A stretch of DNA of 64,000 nucleotides from Synechococcus sp. CS-1328 (GTDB lineage: Bacteria; Cyanobacteriota; Cyanobacteriia; PCC-6307; Cyanobiaceae): contig NZ_JAHLYT010000007.1 of NCBI RefSeq assembly GCF_025128095.1, positions 1-64,000 of the forward strand, read 5' to 3'. A program made the position numbers and the translations under genes. Position 1 is the first letter of the stretch; every line of letters starts with the position of its first letter. The notes under the pieces were generated by a model. The model had not been told where the DNA came from. It worked only from the letters and a program-made list of their open reading frames with translations, and did no database searches. Of the stretch, positions 54,646 to 63,172 are shown one piece after another.

Positions 54646-54679
54646 GGGGTCATGCTGGGGTCGTGGCAGCCCCGCTCCA

Positions 54680-54693
54680 GTAACAACGGGCAC
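54680..54693. promoter_or_regulatory. Weak NtcA-like site between ureD and ureE
   Basis: GTA-N8-CAC (GTAACAACGGGCAC) in the divergent gap. One base departs from the NtcA consensus GTA-N8-TAC, so it is only a candidate. Confidence 0.3.
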
Positions 54694-54725
54694 AGGGGTG
54701 TGATGCCCCAGGCCGCCAGGGTGCC

Positions 54726-55424
54726 GTGGCTACCCCCCCCCAGTCCGGCTGGCCGTCCCTGGTGCCCGCCGCCCCGTCCGCCCGCCCCGCCCCCGTGTCG
54801 TCCGCCCTGCCCTCCGCGTCATTCCCCGCCGGCAGCCCGGAATCGGCTCACCAGGCCCCCGAAGCCCAGGAGCCGCTGCTGCTGGAGCAGCGCCTGGGCC
54901 GCGATCCCCAGGCCGCCGCCGCCGCCGCCCCGCTGCTGTTGCCGCTCACGGCCCAGGAGCGCACCAGCCTGCGGGGGCGCCGCTGCAGTGCCTGCGGCCG
55001 GGCGCTGCTGTTGCAGCTGCCCCGGGGGGCGGCCCTGGAGCCGGGCGAGTGGCTGGGCGGCCCCGGAGCCGCCCGGGTGCGGGTGGAGGCGGCGCCGGAA
55101 CCGCTGTTGCAGGTGAGGGCTGCTGACCCCCTGGCGCTGCTGCAGGCGGCCTATCACCTCGGTAACCGCCATGTGGCGCTGGAGATCCAGCCCGGCGAAC
55201 TGCGGCTGTTGCAGGATCCGGTGCTGGCCCATCTGCTGGAGCACCGAGGCCTGATGCTGCAGACGATCGTGGCCCCCTTCCTGCCGGAGAGCGGGGCCTA
55301 CGGCCACGCCGATGGACACGGCCACGTTGTTGGCCAAAGTCATGTTGCTGGGCACAGCCATTTTGCTGGGCACAGCCACGCCGATGGGCATCGCCACGCT
55401 CCTGGCCACAGCCATGACGGCTGA
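54726..55424 (+). CDS. ureE: Urease accessory protein UreE with His-rich tail
   Basis: A 232-residue protein from a GTG. An unusual Pro/Ala/Ser-rich leader (about 1-45) comes before the UreE core (LLLEQRLGRDPQ; YHLGNRHVALEIQPGELRLL; DPVLAHLLEHRGL). It ends in a tail with about twelve His in Gly/His/Ser units (GHSHFAGHSHADGHRHAPG), which binds nickel as in Klebsiella UreE. UreE is the nickel chaperone of urease. Its last 11 nt overlap the start of ureF. Confidence 0.93.
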   Translation: MATPPQSGWPSLVPAAPSARPAPVSSALPSASFPAGSPESAHQAPEAQEPLLLEQRLGRDPQAAAAAAPLLLPLTAQERTSLRGRRCSACGRALLLQLPRGAALEPGEWLGGPGAARVRVEAAPEPLLQVRAADPLALLQAAYHLGNRHVALEIQPGELRLLQDPVLAHLLEHRGLMLQTIVAPFLPESGAYGHADGHGHVVGQSHVAGHSHFAGHSHADGHRHAPGHSHDG

Positions 55425-56079
55425 TCCAGCCGCCGCCGCCCTGGCCCGGCTGCGGCTGCACCAGTTGGTCAGTCCGGCCTTGCCGGTGGGTGCCTTCAGC
55501 TACTCGGAAGGCCTTGAGGTTCTGGTCCAGCAGGGCGCCCTGGCTGAGGCTGCCGCCGTGCGGACCTGGCTGGAGGCCGAGCTGCGCTTCGGCACGGTGC
55601 GCCTGGAGGCGGCAGCTCTGTCCAGGCTGATGCAGATGGAGGATGCCGCCGCCCTGCTCCGGCTCGATGGCTGGCTGCTGGCGATGCGGGAGGCCCGGGA
55701 GCTGCGGGCCCAGCAGCGCCAGATGGGTCAGTCGCTGCTGCAGCTGCTGCGGGCGCTCGGATTCCTGGTGCCCGCTGAGGATCTCGCCTGGCCCGCCGCC
55801 TTCGCCCAGGCCGGCCGGGTGCTGGAGATCGGAGCTGCGGAGCTCACGGAGGCCTATCTGTACGGCTGGGTCGCCAACCAGCTCAGTGCCGCGGTGCGGC
55901 TGGTGCCCCTGGGCTCCACCGACGCCCAGCGGCTGCAGCTGGCCCTGGCACCCCTGATCGCCTCAGAGGCCGCCAGGCTCGCCGAAGCGGATCCCCAGAC
56001 CCTCTGGAGTGGCGGGGTGGGCGCTGCCCTGGCCCAGTTGCGCCATGCTGAGCTCTACTCGAGGCTGTTCCGGAGCTGA
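55414..56079 (+). CDS. ureF: Urease accessory protein UreF
   Basis: A 221-residue protein from the ATG at 55414 ([19 protein letters not shown]), chosen because upstream in-frame starts would only read the UreE tail out of frame. It has the UreF hallmarks [31 protein letters not shown] and a C-terminal [13 protein letters not shown]. It overlaps ureE by 11 nt and ureG by 1 nt, so all three are coupled. Confidence 0.95.
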   Translation: MTADPAAAALARLRLHQLVSPALPVGAFSYSEGLEVLVQQGALAEAAAVRTWLEAELRFGTVRLEAAALSRLMQMEDAAALLRLDGWLLAMREARELRAQQRQMGQSLLQLLRALGFLVPAEDLAWPAAFAQAGRVLEIGAAELTEAYLYGWVANQLSAAVRLVPLGSTDAQRLQLALAPLIASEAARLAEADPQTLWSGGVGAALAQLRHAELYSRLFRS

Positions 56080-56684
56080 TGAGCAAGCTGCGGGTTGGGG
56101 TGGCTGGCCCGGTGGGATCGGGCAAGACGGCGCTGGTCGAGGTGCTCTGCCGCCGCCTGCGCCAACGGCTGGAACTGGCGGTGGTGACCAACGACATCTA
56201 TACCCAGGAGGACGCCCAGTTCCTCACCCAGGCGGGGGCCTTGCCGCCGGAACGGATCCGGGGGGTCGAAACGGGAGGTTGTCCCCACACCGCCATCCGG
56301 GAAGACTGTTCGATCAACCGGGCGGCGGTGCAGGAGCTGGAGCAGCGCTTCCCCGACCTCGATCTGGTGCTGGTGGAGAGCGGCGGCGACAATCTGGCTG
56401 CCAGTTTCAGTCCGGAGCTGGTGGATCTGTGCATCTACGTGATTGATGTGGCCGCTGGCGACAAGATTCCACGCAAAGGCGGACCCGGCATTACCCGCTC
56501 CGATCTGCTGGTGATCAACAAGATTGATCTGGCTCCCCACGTGGGGGCCAGTCTGGCGGTGATGGAGCGCGACACGCTGCGCATGCGCGGGGAGCGGCCC
56601 TGGTGTTTCACCAACCTCCACAGCGGTGAGGGCGTCGATCGGGTCGAAGGATTTCTGCTGCAGCAGCTGCCCGGCCTGGCTTGA
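56079..56684 (+). CDS. ureG: Urease accessory GTPase UreG
   Basis: A 201-residue SIMIBI GTPase. The P-loop is GPVGSGKT (10-17). The nickel-binding CPH motif is in [13 protein letters not shown], and further G motifs are [17 protein letters not shown] and [12 protein letters not shown]. It supplies GTP energy for urease activation. The stop at 56682-56684 is followed by about 146 bases holding the urtA promoter. Confidence 0.98.
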   Translation: MSKLRVGVAGPVGSGKTALVEVLCRRLRQRLELAVVTNDIYTQEDAQFLTQAGALPPERIRGVETGGCPHTAIREDCSINRAAVQELEQRFPDLDLVLVESGGDNLAASFSPELVDLCIYVIDVAAGDKIPRKGGPGITRSDLLVINKIDLAPHVGASLAVMERDTLRMRGERPWCFTNLHSGEGVDRVEGFLLQQLPGLA

Positions 56685-56731
56685 GACGAGCCAGACAGTT
56701 GACAGCTGGTTGATGGGCGGTTGAACAAACT

Positions 56732-56774
56732 GTAGCGGCGGCTACAAAGCTTGGAATGCCTGGCTACCTACCGT
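56732..56774 (+). promoter_or_regulatory. NtcA-dependent promoter upstream of urtA
   Basis: A perfect NtcA box, GTA-N8-TAC, spans 56732-56745 (GTAGCGGCGGCTAC). Twenty-three bases further on lies a -10 hexamer of the TA-N3-T type (TACCGT, 56769-56774). This is the class II NtcA arrangement known for nitrogen-controlled cyanobacterial genes. It predicts a transcription start near 56781 and a 50-base leader before urtA. Confidence 0.85.
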
Positions 56775-56830
56775 CCGCGAACCGCTGCGAGGCGGACAAC
56801 AACAAGCGCATTTTTTCCGGAGAGCCCTCT

Positions 56831-58135
56831 ATGAAGCCATTCGCGATGCAGAAATCGTCCCTGCGTCTGATTGGTGGCGCCACCGCACTGGCCACTGCCT
56901 TCAGCCTGGCAGCTTGCGGCGGTGGCGGCGGCGGTGAGACCGCCTCCGGCGATTTTGACGGGGAAGTGAAGGTCGGAATCCTCCATTCCCGCTCCGGCAC
57001 CATGGCCATCTCCGAGAACACGGTGGCCGAAGCCGAGTTGATGGCGATCGACGAGATCAATAAGGAAGGTGGCGTCAAGATTGGCGATAAGAAGCTCAAG
57101 ATCGTGCCGATCGAAGAAGATGGCGCCTCTGACTGGCCCACCTTCGCCGAGAAGGCGAAGAAATTGATCGATCAGGATCAGGTGGCCGTGGTGTTTGGCG
57201 GCTGGACCTCCGCCAGCCGCAAGGCGATGCTGCCGGTCTTCGAGGCCAAGGACCACTTCCTCTTCTACCCGATTCAGTACGAGGGTCAGGAGTGCTCCAA
57301 GAACATCTTCTACAGCGGTGCGGCTCCCAACCAGCAGGCTGAGCCCGCCGTGGAGTGGCTGCTGAAGAACAAGGGCAAGGATTTCTTCCTGGTGGGCTCG
57401 GACTACGTCTATCCGCGCACGGCCAACACCATCATGAAGGAGCAGCTCAAGACGCTGGGCGGCACGGTGGTCGGTGAAGATTATCTGCCCCTGGGCAACA
57501 CCGAGGTGGCTCCGATCATCGCCAAGATCAAGCAGGCTCTGCCCAAGGGCGGTGTGATCGTCAACACCCTGAACGGCGATAGCAACGTGGCCTTCTTCAA
57601 GCAGATGAAGGCTGCGGGCATCACCCCTGCCAATGGCTACTCGATCATGAGCTTCTCGATCGCCGAGGAGGAAGTCGCGGCGATCGGTCCTGAGTATCTG
57701 GAAGGTACCTACGCCGCCTGGAACTTCTTCCAGAGCCTCGATACCCCTGGTTCCAAGAAGTTCACCGAGGCCTTCAAGGCCAAGTACGGCGACAACCGGG
57801 TCACCAATGACCCGGCTGAATCCGCCTACATGATGGTCTACCTCTGGGCCAAGGCTGCCGAGAAGGCCGGCACCGTCGACAACAAGGAAGTCCGTAAGTC
57901 TCTGATTGGCGTCAGCTTTGACGCTCCTCAGGGCACGGTCACGGTGCAGCCCAACCACCACACCGAGAAGCGTGTGCTGATCGGTGAAGTCCAGAAAGAC
58001 GGCATGTTCAAGATCCTCGAGGACAAGGGCTTCGTCAAGCCCGTGGCCTGGAACCAGTTCGTGCCCGAAACCAAGGGCTATACCTGCGACTGGACCCGCA
58101 CCGATGTGCCCGATCCCGGCAAGTTCAAGATGTGA
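56831..58135 (+). CDS. urtA: Urea ABC transporter substrate-binding protein UrtA
   Basis: A 434-residue lipoprotein. The start at 56831 is chosen since an upstream frame to 56756 crosses the NtcA promoter. The signal sequence ends LAAC, then a Gly run (GGGGGG). UrtA landmarks: VGILHSRSGTMAISE, FGGWTSASRKAMLPVFE, YPIQYEGQECSKNIFY, GAAPNQQAEPAVEWL and QTEKRVLIGEV-type HTEKRVLIGEVQKDG. It binds urea in the periplasm and is the first gene of the urt operon. Confidence 0.97.
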   Translation: MKPFAMQKSSLRLIGGATALATAFSLAACGGGGGGETASGDFDGEVKVGILHSRSGTMAISENTVAEAELMAIDEINKEGGVKIGDKKLKIVPIEEDGASDWPTFAEKAKKLIDQDQVAVVFGGWTSASRKAMLPVFEAKDHFLFYPIQYEGQECSKNIFYSGAAPNQQAEPAVEWLLKNKGKDFFLVGSDYVYPRTANTIMKEQLKTLGGTVVGEDYLPLGNTEVAPIIAKIKQALPKGGVIVNTLNGDSNVAFFKQMKAAGITPANGYSIMSFSIAEEEVAAIGPEYLEGTYAAWNFFQSLDTPGSKKFTEAFKAKYGDNRVTNDPAESAYMMVYLWAKAAEKAGTVDNKEVRKSLIGVSFDAPQGTVTVQPNHHTEKRVLIGEVQKDGMFKILEDKGFVKPVAWNQFVPETKGYTCDWTRTDVPDPGKFKM

Positions 58136-58142
58136 TCGAGCT

Positions 58143-58164
58143 GGATCCGGGCTTGCCCGGATCC
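58143..58164. promoter_or_regulatory. Perfect 10-bp hairpin after urtA
   Basis: GGATCCGGGC and GCCCGGATCC form a perfect inverted repeat around TT. It lies 7 nt after the urtA stop, with no T-run. A likely role is protecting the 3' end of a processed urtA mRNA. Confidence 0.7.
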
Positions 58165-58212
58165 CTCGTTCGGGATTAGGCCACCGGACTCCGTCGCGGT
58201 TGCTGCTTTCAC

Positions 58213-58239
58213 GAGGGGGAGTGCGCTCCCCCTCTTTTT
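58213..58239 (+). terminator. Rho-independent terminator/attenuator between urtA and urtB
   Basis: A perfect 9-bp stem (GAGGGGGAG with CTCCCCCTC) around TGCG is followed directly by TTTTT (58235-58239). The urtB start lies 10 nt further on. Partial read-through would give much more urtA than urtBCDE mRNA. Confidence 0.88.
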
Positions 58240-58249
58240 GTACCCGGCG

Positions 58250-59407
58250 ATGACACTTCTCTACGACACCCTCTTCAACGGCCTGGCAATCGGCTCGGTG
58301 CTGGTGCTCGCCGCCCTCGGGCTGGCGGTGGTCTTCGGTCTGATGGGCGTCATCAACATGGCCCATGGCGAGTTGATGATGCTTGGCGCTTACAGCACCT
58401 TCGTGGTGCAGAACCTTTGCAAGAATGGTCCCCTCGAAGCGCTGTTCCCGATCTACATCCTGATCGCCATTCCCGTGGCGTTTCTGGTGAGTGGGCTGGC
58501 GGGCCTGTTGCTAGAGAAGACGGTGATCCGGCGCCTCTACGGCCGGCCCCTCGAGACCCTGTTGGCCACCTGGGGGGTGAGCCTGATCCTGCAGCAGTTG
58601 GTGCGTTCGGTCTCCAGCGCCTTCTTCCTGGGCCTGCTGTTGACCGTCGCCCTGGGTCTACTGGCTCCCCGGATCACTCCTGCCACGTGGTGGAAGCAGC
58701 GCTGGACGCCCTTGCTCGGAACCGGCAGCTGGGTGATTGCCGGCGGCGTTGGCATCGCCCTGGCCTCAGTCCTGGGCGAAGTGCGCAAGCTGGATCAACC
58801 CTGGTTCAGCGCCCGCAACCTCGATGTGACTGCACCGTTGTGGCTGCGCGATTCCCTCGATCTCGGTGGTGTGACCATGCCCACCGCCCGTTTGTTCATT
58901 CTCGCGCTCACGGCCCTGGCCCTGATCGGTGTCAGCTGGTTTCTTCAGAAGAGTGTCTGGGGTCTGCGGATCCGTGCCGTGACCCAGAACCGGCCGATGA
59001 GTGATTGCCTCGGCATTCCCACCGAAAAGGTGGATGCCCTCACTTTCCTGGTGGGATCGGGCCTGGCTGGCGTTGCCGGGGTGGCTGTCACCCTGCTGGG
59101 TTCGGTGGGCCCCAACCTGGGTGGTAATTACATCGTCGATTGCTTCATGGTGGTGGTGCTCGGTGGCGTGGGCAAGTTGCTCGGCACCGTTGTGGCAGCC
59201 CTGGGGATCGGCGTGCTCAGTTATGTGATCGGTTCTGGCTCCCTCCTGCTGGTCTGGCCTGCGATGCCGGCAGGTCTCAATGAGGTGGTCACCTTCTTCG
59301 CCACCACCTCGATGGCCAAGGTGATGGTGTTTGCCCTGGTGGTGGTGTTCCTCCAGTTCCGTCCGGCGGGTCTTTTCCCACCGAAGGGCCGCCTGGTGGA
59401 GGCCTGA
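58250..59407 (+). CDS. urtB: Urea ABC transporter permease UrtB
   Basis: A 385-residue membrane protein of the LivH type; the ATG at 58250 is chosen over a TTG at 58238 that lies in the terminator. Landmarks are NMAHGELMMLGAYSTFVVQ, LLATWGVSLILQQLVR and GSVGPNLGGNYIVDCFMVVV. About ten membrane helices. One of two permeases forming the urea channel. Confidence 0.96.
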   Translation: MTLLYDTLFNGLAIGSVLVLAALGLAVVFGLMGVINMAHGELMMLGAYSTFVVQNLCKNGPLEALFPIYILIAIPVAFLVSGLAGLLLEKTVIRRLYGRPLETLLATWGVSLILQQLVRSVSSAFFLGLLLTVALGLLAPRITPATWWKQRWTPLLGTGSWVIAGGVGIALASVLGEVRKLDQPWFSARNLDVTAPLWLRDSLDLGGVTMPTARLFILALTALALIGVSWFLQKSVWGLRIRAVTQNRPMSDCLGIPTEKVDALTFLVGSGLAGVAGVAVTLLGSVGPNLGGNYIVDCFMVVVLGGVGKLLGTVVAALGIGVLSYVIGSGSLLLVWPAMPAGLNEVVTFFATTSMAKVMVFALVVVFLQFRPAGLFPPKGRLVEA

Positions 59408-59410
59408 GTC

Positions 59411-60604
59411 ATGGCGAGTCCTTCCACCTCCGCGTTGTCGTCTGCCGGCGGCGGCAGCCCCACCGGTTTCCTGCGTCGCTGGCTTCCCTGGATCCTGCTG
59501 ATTGCGGCGGCGCTGATTCTGCCTTCCGTGCTCCCCCCCTTCCGGCTCAACCTGCTGGGGCGCTTTCTGTCGCTGGGTATCGTGGCCCTCGGCATCGATC
59601 TGATCTGGGGCTTCACCGGCATGCTCAGCCTCGGGCAGGGCATCTTCTTCGCCCTGGGCGGTTATGCCCTGGGCATGCATCTGCAGCTCACCTCCCTGCA
59701 GCCCGGTCAGCTGCCCGAATTCTTCGGCCTCTACGGCGTCAAGGAGTTGCCGGCCTTCTGGCAGCCCTTCAATTCAGCCGTCTTCACCTTTTTCTGCCTT
59801 TGGATCCTGCCGGCTCTGGTGGCGGGTGTGCTCGGTTTTCTGGTGTTTCGCAACCGGATCAAGGGGGTCTATTTCTCGATCCTCACCCAGGCTGCCCTGC
59901 TGGTTTTCTTCAACTTCTTCAACGGCCAGCAGAAGCTGATCAACGGCACCAATGGCCTCAAAACCGATACCGCGCGCATCTTCGGGGCCCTGGTGGGCAG
60001 TGATGCGATGCAGCGCAATCTGTTCTGGGTCACGTTGCTGCTGGTGGTGCTCAGCTGGTTGCTCTGCCGCTGGCTCACCCGCGGCCGTTTCGGTGACGCC
60101 CTGATCGCCATCCGCGATGATGAACCGCGCTTGCGCTTCACCGGCTACAACCCCACCGCCTACAAAACCCTGGTGTTTGCCATTGCCGGTGCAATGGCTG
60201 GCGTGAGCGGGGCTCTGTACACGGTGCAGTCTGGAATCATCAGCCCCCAGTACATGGCGGTGCCGTTCTCGATCGAGATGGTGATCTGGGTGGCTGTGGG
60301 TGGCCGCGGCACCCTGATCGGGGCAATTCTTGGTGCGGTGGTGATCAATTACGCCAAGAGCCTGATCAGCGAGCAGTTGCCTGAAACCTGGCTGTTCATC
60401 CAGGGCGGCCTGTTTCTGCTCGTGGTCACGGCGTTGCCCGATGGTCTCGTCGGCTGGTGGACCCAGGGAGGCCCAGCCAGGATCCTGGCCATGGTGGGGA
60501 TTGCCCCCCTGGCCCCCACCTATCCCGAGATCGATTTCGATCCTGCTGTTCAAGCGGAAGCCGAGACTGTCCAATCCGATGCATCCCCCGGAGGTTCCGT
60601 ATGA
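59411..60604 (+). CDS. urtC: Urea ABC transporter permease UrtC
   Basis: A 397-residue LivM-type permease. Landmarks are GIDLIWGFTGMLSLGQGIFF, GGYALGMHLQL, NRIKGVYFSILTQAALL, AIRDDEPRLRFTGYNP and VAVGGRGTLIGAILGAV. It begins 3 nt after urtB and overlaps urtD by 4 nt. Confidence 0.97.
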   Translation: MASPSTSALSSAGGGSPTGFLRRWLPWILLIAAALILPSVLPPFRLNLLGRFLSLGIVALGIDLIWGFTGMLSLGQGIFFALGGYALGMHLQLTSLQPGQLPEFFGLYGVKELPAFWQPFNSAVFTFFCLWILPALVAGVLGFLVFRNRIKGVYFSILTQAALLVFFNFFNGQQKLINGTNGLKTDTARIFGALVGSDAMQRNLFWVTLLLVVLSWLLCRWLTRGRFGDALIAIRDDEPRLRFTGYNPTAYKTLVFAIAGAMAGVSGALYTVQSGIISPQYMAVPFSIEMVIWVAVGGRGTLIGAILGAVVINYAKSLISEQLPETWLFIQGGLFLLVVTALPDGLVGWWTQGGPARILAMVGIAPLAPTYPEIDFDPAVQAEAETVQSDASPGGSV

Positions 60605-61386
60605 GTTCCGCCGCTTCAGCTCCTGTGTTGGATTCCTCCACGCCTCTACTGGAACTACGCCAGGTGAGCGTCAGTTTTGATGGGTTCTGGGCCCTCAATG
60701 ATCTCAATCTGTCGCTGGCTCCTGGTGATCTGCGGGCCGTGATCGGACCCAACGGCGCCGGCAAGACCACCTTTCTCGATGTGATCACCGGCAAGGTGCG
60801 TCCCACCAAAGGGGATGTGTTCTTCCGTGGTCGTTCACTGGTTGGGCTGCCTGAACACCGCATCGCCCGGCTCGGCATCGGCCGCAAGTTCCAGACCCCA
60901 CGGGTGTATCAGAACCTCACGCCCCGTCGCAATCTGGAGCTGGCGGTGAGCCGCCGTGCCTCGCCGTTTGACCTCTTGTTCGGACGGCTCGATGCCACCG
61001 CCCGCGATCGGGTGCAGGAGCTGCTTGAGGTGGTGGGTCTGCATCCCTATGCCCATCAGAAGGCCGGTGGGTTGTCCCACGGTCAGAAGCAGTGGCTCGA
61101 GATCGCCATGCTTGTGGCCCAGGATCCCCAGGTGTTGCTGGTGGATGAACCGGTGGCCGGCCTCACCGATGAGGAAACCGAGCTCACCGCCGCACTTCTG
61201 CGCCAGCTGGCCGGTGCCCACACCGTGCTGGTGATCGAGCACGACATGGAGTTCATCCGTGATCTGCAGGCCCCGGTCACGGTGCTGCATGAAGGCCATG
61301 TGCTCTGTGAGGGATCGATGGATGAGGTCCAGAGCGATCCCCGTGTGATCGAGGTGTATCTCGGCAGCGAAACCGAAGCCGCCTGA
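60601..61386 (+). CDS. urtD: Urea ABC transporter ATPase UrtD
   Basis: A 261-residue ATPase, LivG type. The start at 60601 overlaps the urtC stop in ATGA; longer frames to 60457 lie inside urtC. It has Walker A GPNGAGKTT, signature LSHGQKQWLEIAMLVAQD and Walker B VLLVDEPVAGL. Family knowledge: the LSHGQKQ variant is typical of UrtD. Confidence 0.97.
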   Translation: MSSAASAPVLDSSTPLLELRQVSVSFDGFWALNDLNLSLAPGDLRAVIGPNGAGKTTFLDVITGKVRPTKGDVFFRGRSLVGLPEHRIARLGIGRKFQTPRVYQNLTPRRNLELAVSRRASPFDLLFGRLDATARDRVQELLEVVGLHPYAHQKAGGLSHGQKQWLEIAMLVAQDPQVLLVDEPVAGLTDEETELTAALLRQLAGAHTVLVIEHDMEFIRDLQAPVTVLHEGHVLCEGSMDEVQSDPRVIEVYLGSETEAA

Positions 61387-61426
61387 ACCCCCGTTCCCCT
61401 TCCTTCGCTCCTCTTCGGCTGTTTGA

Positions 61427-61450
61427 TCACGCCGTTCAGTCACGCCGTTC
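61427..61450. repeat. Direct 11-bp repeat between urtD and urtE
   Basis: TCACGCCGTTC occurs twice (61427-61437 and 61440-61450), separated by AG, just upstream of urtE. No known regulator site was recognised. Confidence 0.6.
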
Positions 61451-61462
61451 CGCCTACCCCTG

Positions 61463-62218
61463 ATGACCACCAGCTCCCTCACCCAGCCGGCCGCCTCGGC
61501 CACCGCCTCCGGCCCCCTGCTGGAAGTGCAGGGCCTGAACGTGTACTACGGCGAGAGTCACATCCTGCGCAATGTTGATCTCAACGTCAAATCGGGTCAG
61601 ATGGTCTGCCTGATCGGCCGCAATGGCGTCGGCAAGACCACCTTGCTCAAGACGGTGGTGGGTCTGCTGCGGCAGCGCTCGGGCTCGGTGGAGCTGGAGG
61701 ATCGGGAGGTCTCGCGTCTGCCGCCCCATCAACGGGCCCGTGCCGGCATCGGCTACGTGCCCCAGGGTCGCGAGATCATCCCCCAGCTCACGGTGCGGGA
61801 GAACCTGCTGCTCGGTCTGGAGGCCCGCCCCGGTGGGCTGGCCAAGCATCGCCACATCGATCCGTTGGTGTTTGAGCTGTTCCCGGTGCTGGAGAAGTTC
61901 CTGGCCCGCCGCGGCGGTGACCTCTCCGGCGGCCAGCAGCAGCAGCTGGCGATCGCCCGCGCTCTGCTGGGCAAGCCCAAGCTGCTGCTGCTGGATGAGC
62001 CCACCGAAGGCATCCAACCCTCGGTGGTGCTGGATATCGAACGGGCGGTGCGGCGCATCATTGAAACCACCGGCATCAGCGTCTTGCTGGTGGAGCAGCA
62101 CCTCCACTTCGTCCGCCAGGCCGATTGGTATTACGCCATGCAGAAGGGCGGGGTGGTGGCCAGTGGACCCACCGATGAACTCAGTAAAGAAGTGATTGAC
62201 CGCTTCCTGAGTGTCTGA
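61463..62218 (+). CDS. urtE: Urea ABC transporter ATPase UrtE
   Basis: A 251-residue LivF-type ATPase. Walker A is GRNGVGKTT, the signature LSGGQQQQLAIARALLG, and Walker B LLLLDEPTEGIQPS. It completes the urtABCDE set. The 76-base gap before it is larger than between the other urt genes and holds a short direct repeat. Confidence 0.97.
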   Translation: MTTSSLTQPAASATASGPLLEVQGLNVYYGESHILRNVDLNVKSGQMVCLIGRNGVGKTTLLKTVVGLLRQRSGSVELEDREVSRLPPHQRARAGIGYVPQGREIIPQLTVRENLLLGLEARPGGLAKHRHIDPLVFELFPVLEKFLARRGGDLSGGQQQQLAIARALLGKPKLLLLDEPTEGIQPSVVLDIERAVRRIIETTGISVLLVEQHLHFVRQADWYYAMQKGGVVASGPTDELSKEVIDRFLSV

Positions 62219-62270
62219 TCGCCGCGGCACCGTGGGCTGACTCTCTGGGCCGGATTCCGATTCGAATCAG

Positions 62271-62314
62271 AGCAGACTTGGTGTCACTGATCACAGCAGA
62301 CTCGGTGTCACTGA
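62271..62314. repeat. Imperfect 20-bp direct repeat downstream of urtE
   Basis: AGCAGACTTGGTGTCACTGA (62271-62290) and AGCAGACTCGGTGTCACTGA (62295-62314) differ at one base. They lie in the 105-base gap between the convergent urtE and pabC. No known element recognised. Confidence 0.85.
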
Positions 62315-62323
62315 CGCGATCCG

Positions 62324-63172
62324 TTAATGCGCCGGAGACAGGAGTTGGCGCCAGAACCGCTCCACGTTCTCCACGCTGGGCAGGGCAGTGTGCCCTAGGT
62401 GGCTGATCGGGCGACAGCCGAGGCTGCTCAGCAGCAGGGCGCCGTCGCTGCTGGCCAGATCCTGCTCGCTGATCGGGCTTTCTTTGGCAAGGCCATGGCG
62501 GAGAGTCTGCTGGCGCATCACCCCGGGCAGGCAGCCGCTGCTCAGCGGTGGTGTGAGCCAGCGACCGCCGCGCAGCAGCAGCAGATTGGCGCTGGTGCCG
62601 CAACACAACCCGCCGGCGCTGCTGGGCAACAGGGCGTCGTCGGCGCCTGAGGCCGCGGCCTGGCGGCGGGCCTGGATGGCGGGGCCGTAGGCGAAGGTTT
62701 TGCAGCGGCTCAGCAGGCTGGTGGCGCTGCGGGTTTCGCTGGGGCTCACGATCACCCGCACCGGCTCGAAGCAGGCCGTTGCGGCGCTGAGGTTGAGCCA
62801 GAAGCGGTGGTTGCTGTGCGAAGGCACGGCGAGGCCACGGCCGCTGCTGCCCCGAGTCCAATTGAGCCGCAGGGCTCCGCTGTTGATGCCGCTGCGCGCC
62901 ACGGCCTCGGCGATCAGGGGCACCAGGCGCGCCTCATCCGGCGGCGGTGCCAGGCCCAGCAGGGCAGCGGAGCGGTGCCAGCGCTCCAGATGGGCCGCCA
63001 GCAGATGGGGCTGGCCGGCTTCGATCAGCAGCGTTTCAAACAGGCCATCGGCGAGCAGCAGCCCCCGGTCGCTGAGGGGAAGCGCCAGGTCGTCGGGATG
63101 GCCCCAGCAGCCCTGGGGGCTGGGGGTATCGATCCAGGCGATCACGGCCGGTGGGCTGGTTGCGCTGGTCAC
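62324..63172 (-). CDS. pabC: Aminotransferase class IV / aminodeoxychorismate lyase
   Basis: A 282-residue PLP enzyme starting from a GTG that overlaps the pabB stop by 4 nt (GTGA). It carries SDRGLLLADGLFETLL at the start and CKTFAYGPAIQAR with the PLP lysine, then DDALLPSSAGGLCCGTSANL and SGCLPGVMRQQ. In folate synthesis PabC converts 4-amino-4-deoxychorismate to p-aminobenzoate and pyruvate. The coupling to pabB supports this over branched-chain aminotransferase activity. Confidence 0.88.
   Translation of the reverse strand: MTSATSPPAVIAWIDTPSPQGCWGHPDDLALPLSDRGLLLADGLFETLLIEAGQPHLLAAHLERWHRSAALLGLAPPPDEARLVPLIAEAVARSGINSGALRLNWTRGSSGRGLAVPSHSNHRFWLNLSAATACFEPVRVIVSPSETRSATSLLSRCKTFAYGPAIQARRQAAASGADDALLPSSAGGLCCGTSANLLLLRGGRWLTPPLSSGCLPGVMRQQTLRHGLAKESPISEQDLASSDGALLLSSLGCRPISHLGHTALPSVENVERFWRQLLSPAH

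Noticed and set aside
55312-55413. In-frame extension of UreF (MDTATLLAKVMLLG...)
   Set aside because: It is the His-tail coding DNA of ureE read in another frame; the conserved UreF start is at 55414.
56756-56830. Longer N-terminus for UrtA
   Set aside because: The NtcA box and -10 place transcription start near 56781, and the lipoprotein signal begins at 56831.
62219-62323. Possible tRNA from the TTCGAATC segment near 62258
   Set aside because: The T-loop-like string is not flanked by matching acceptor or anticodon stems; the region is instead a 20-bp direct repeat.
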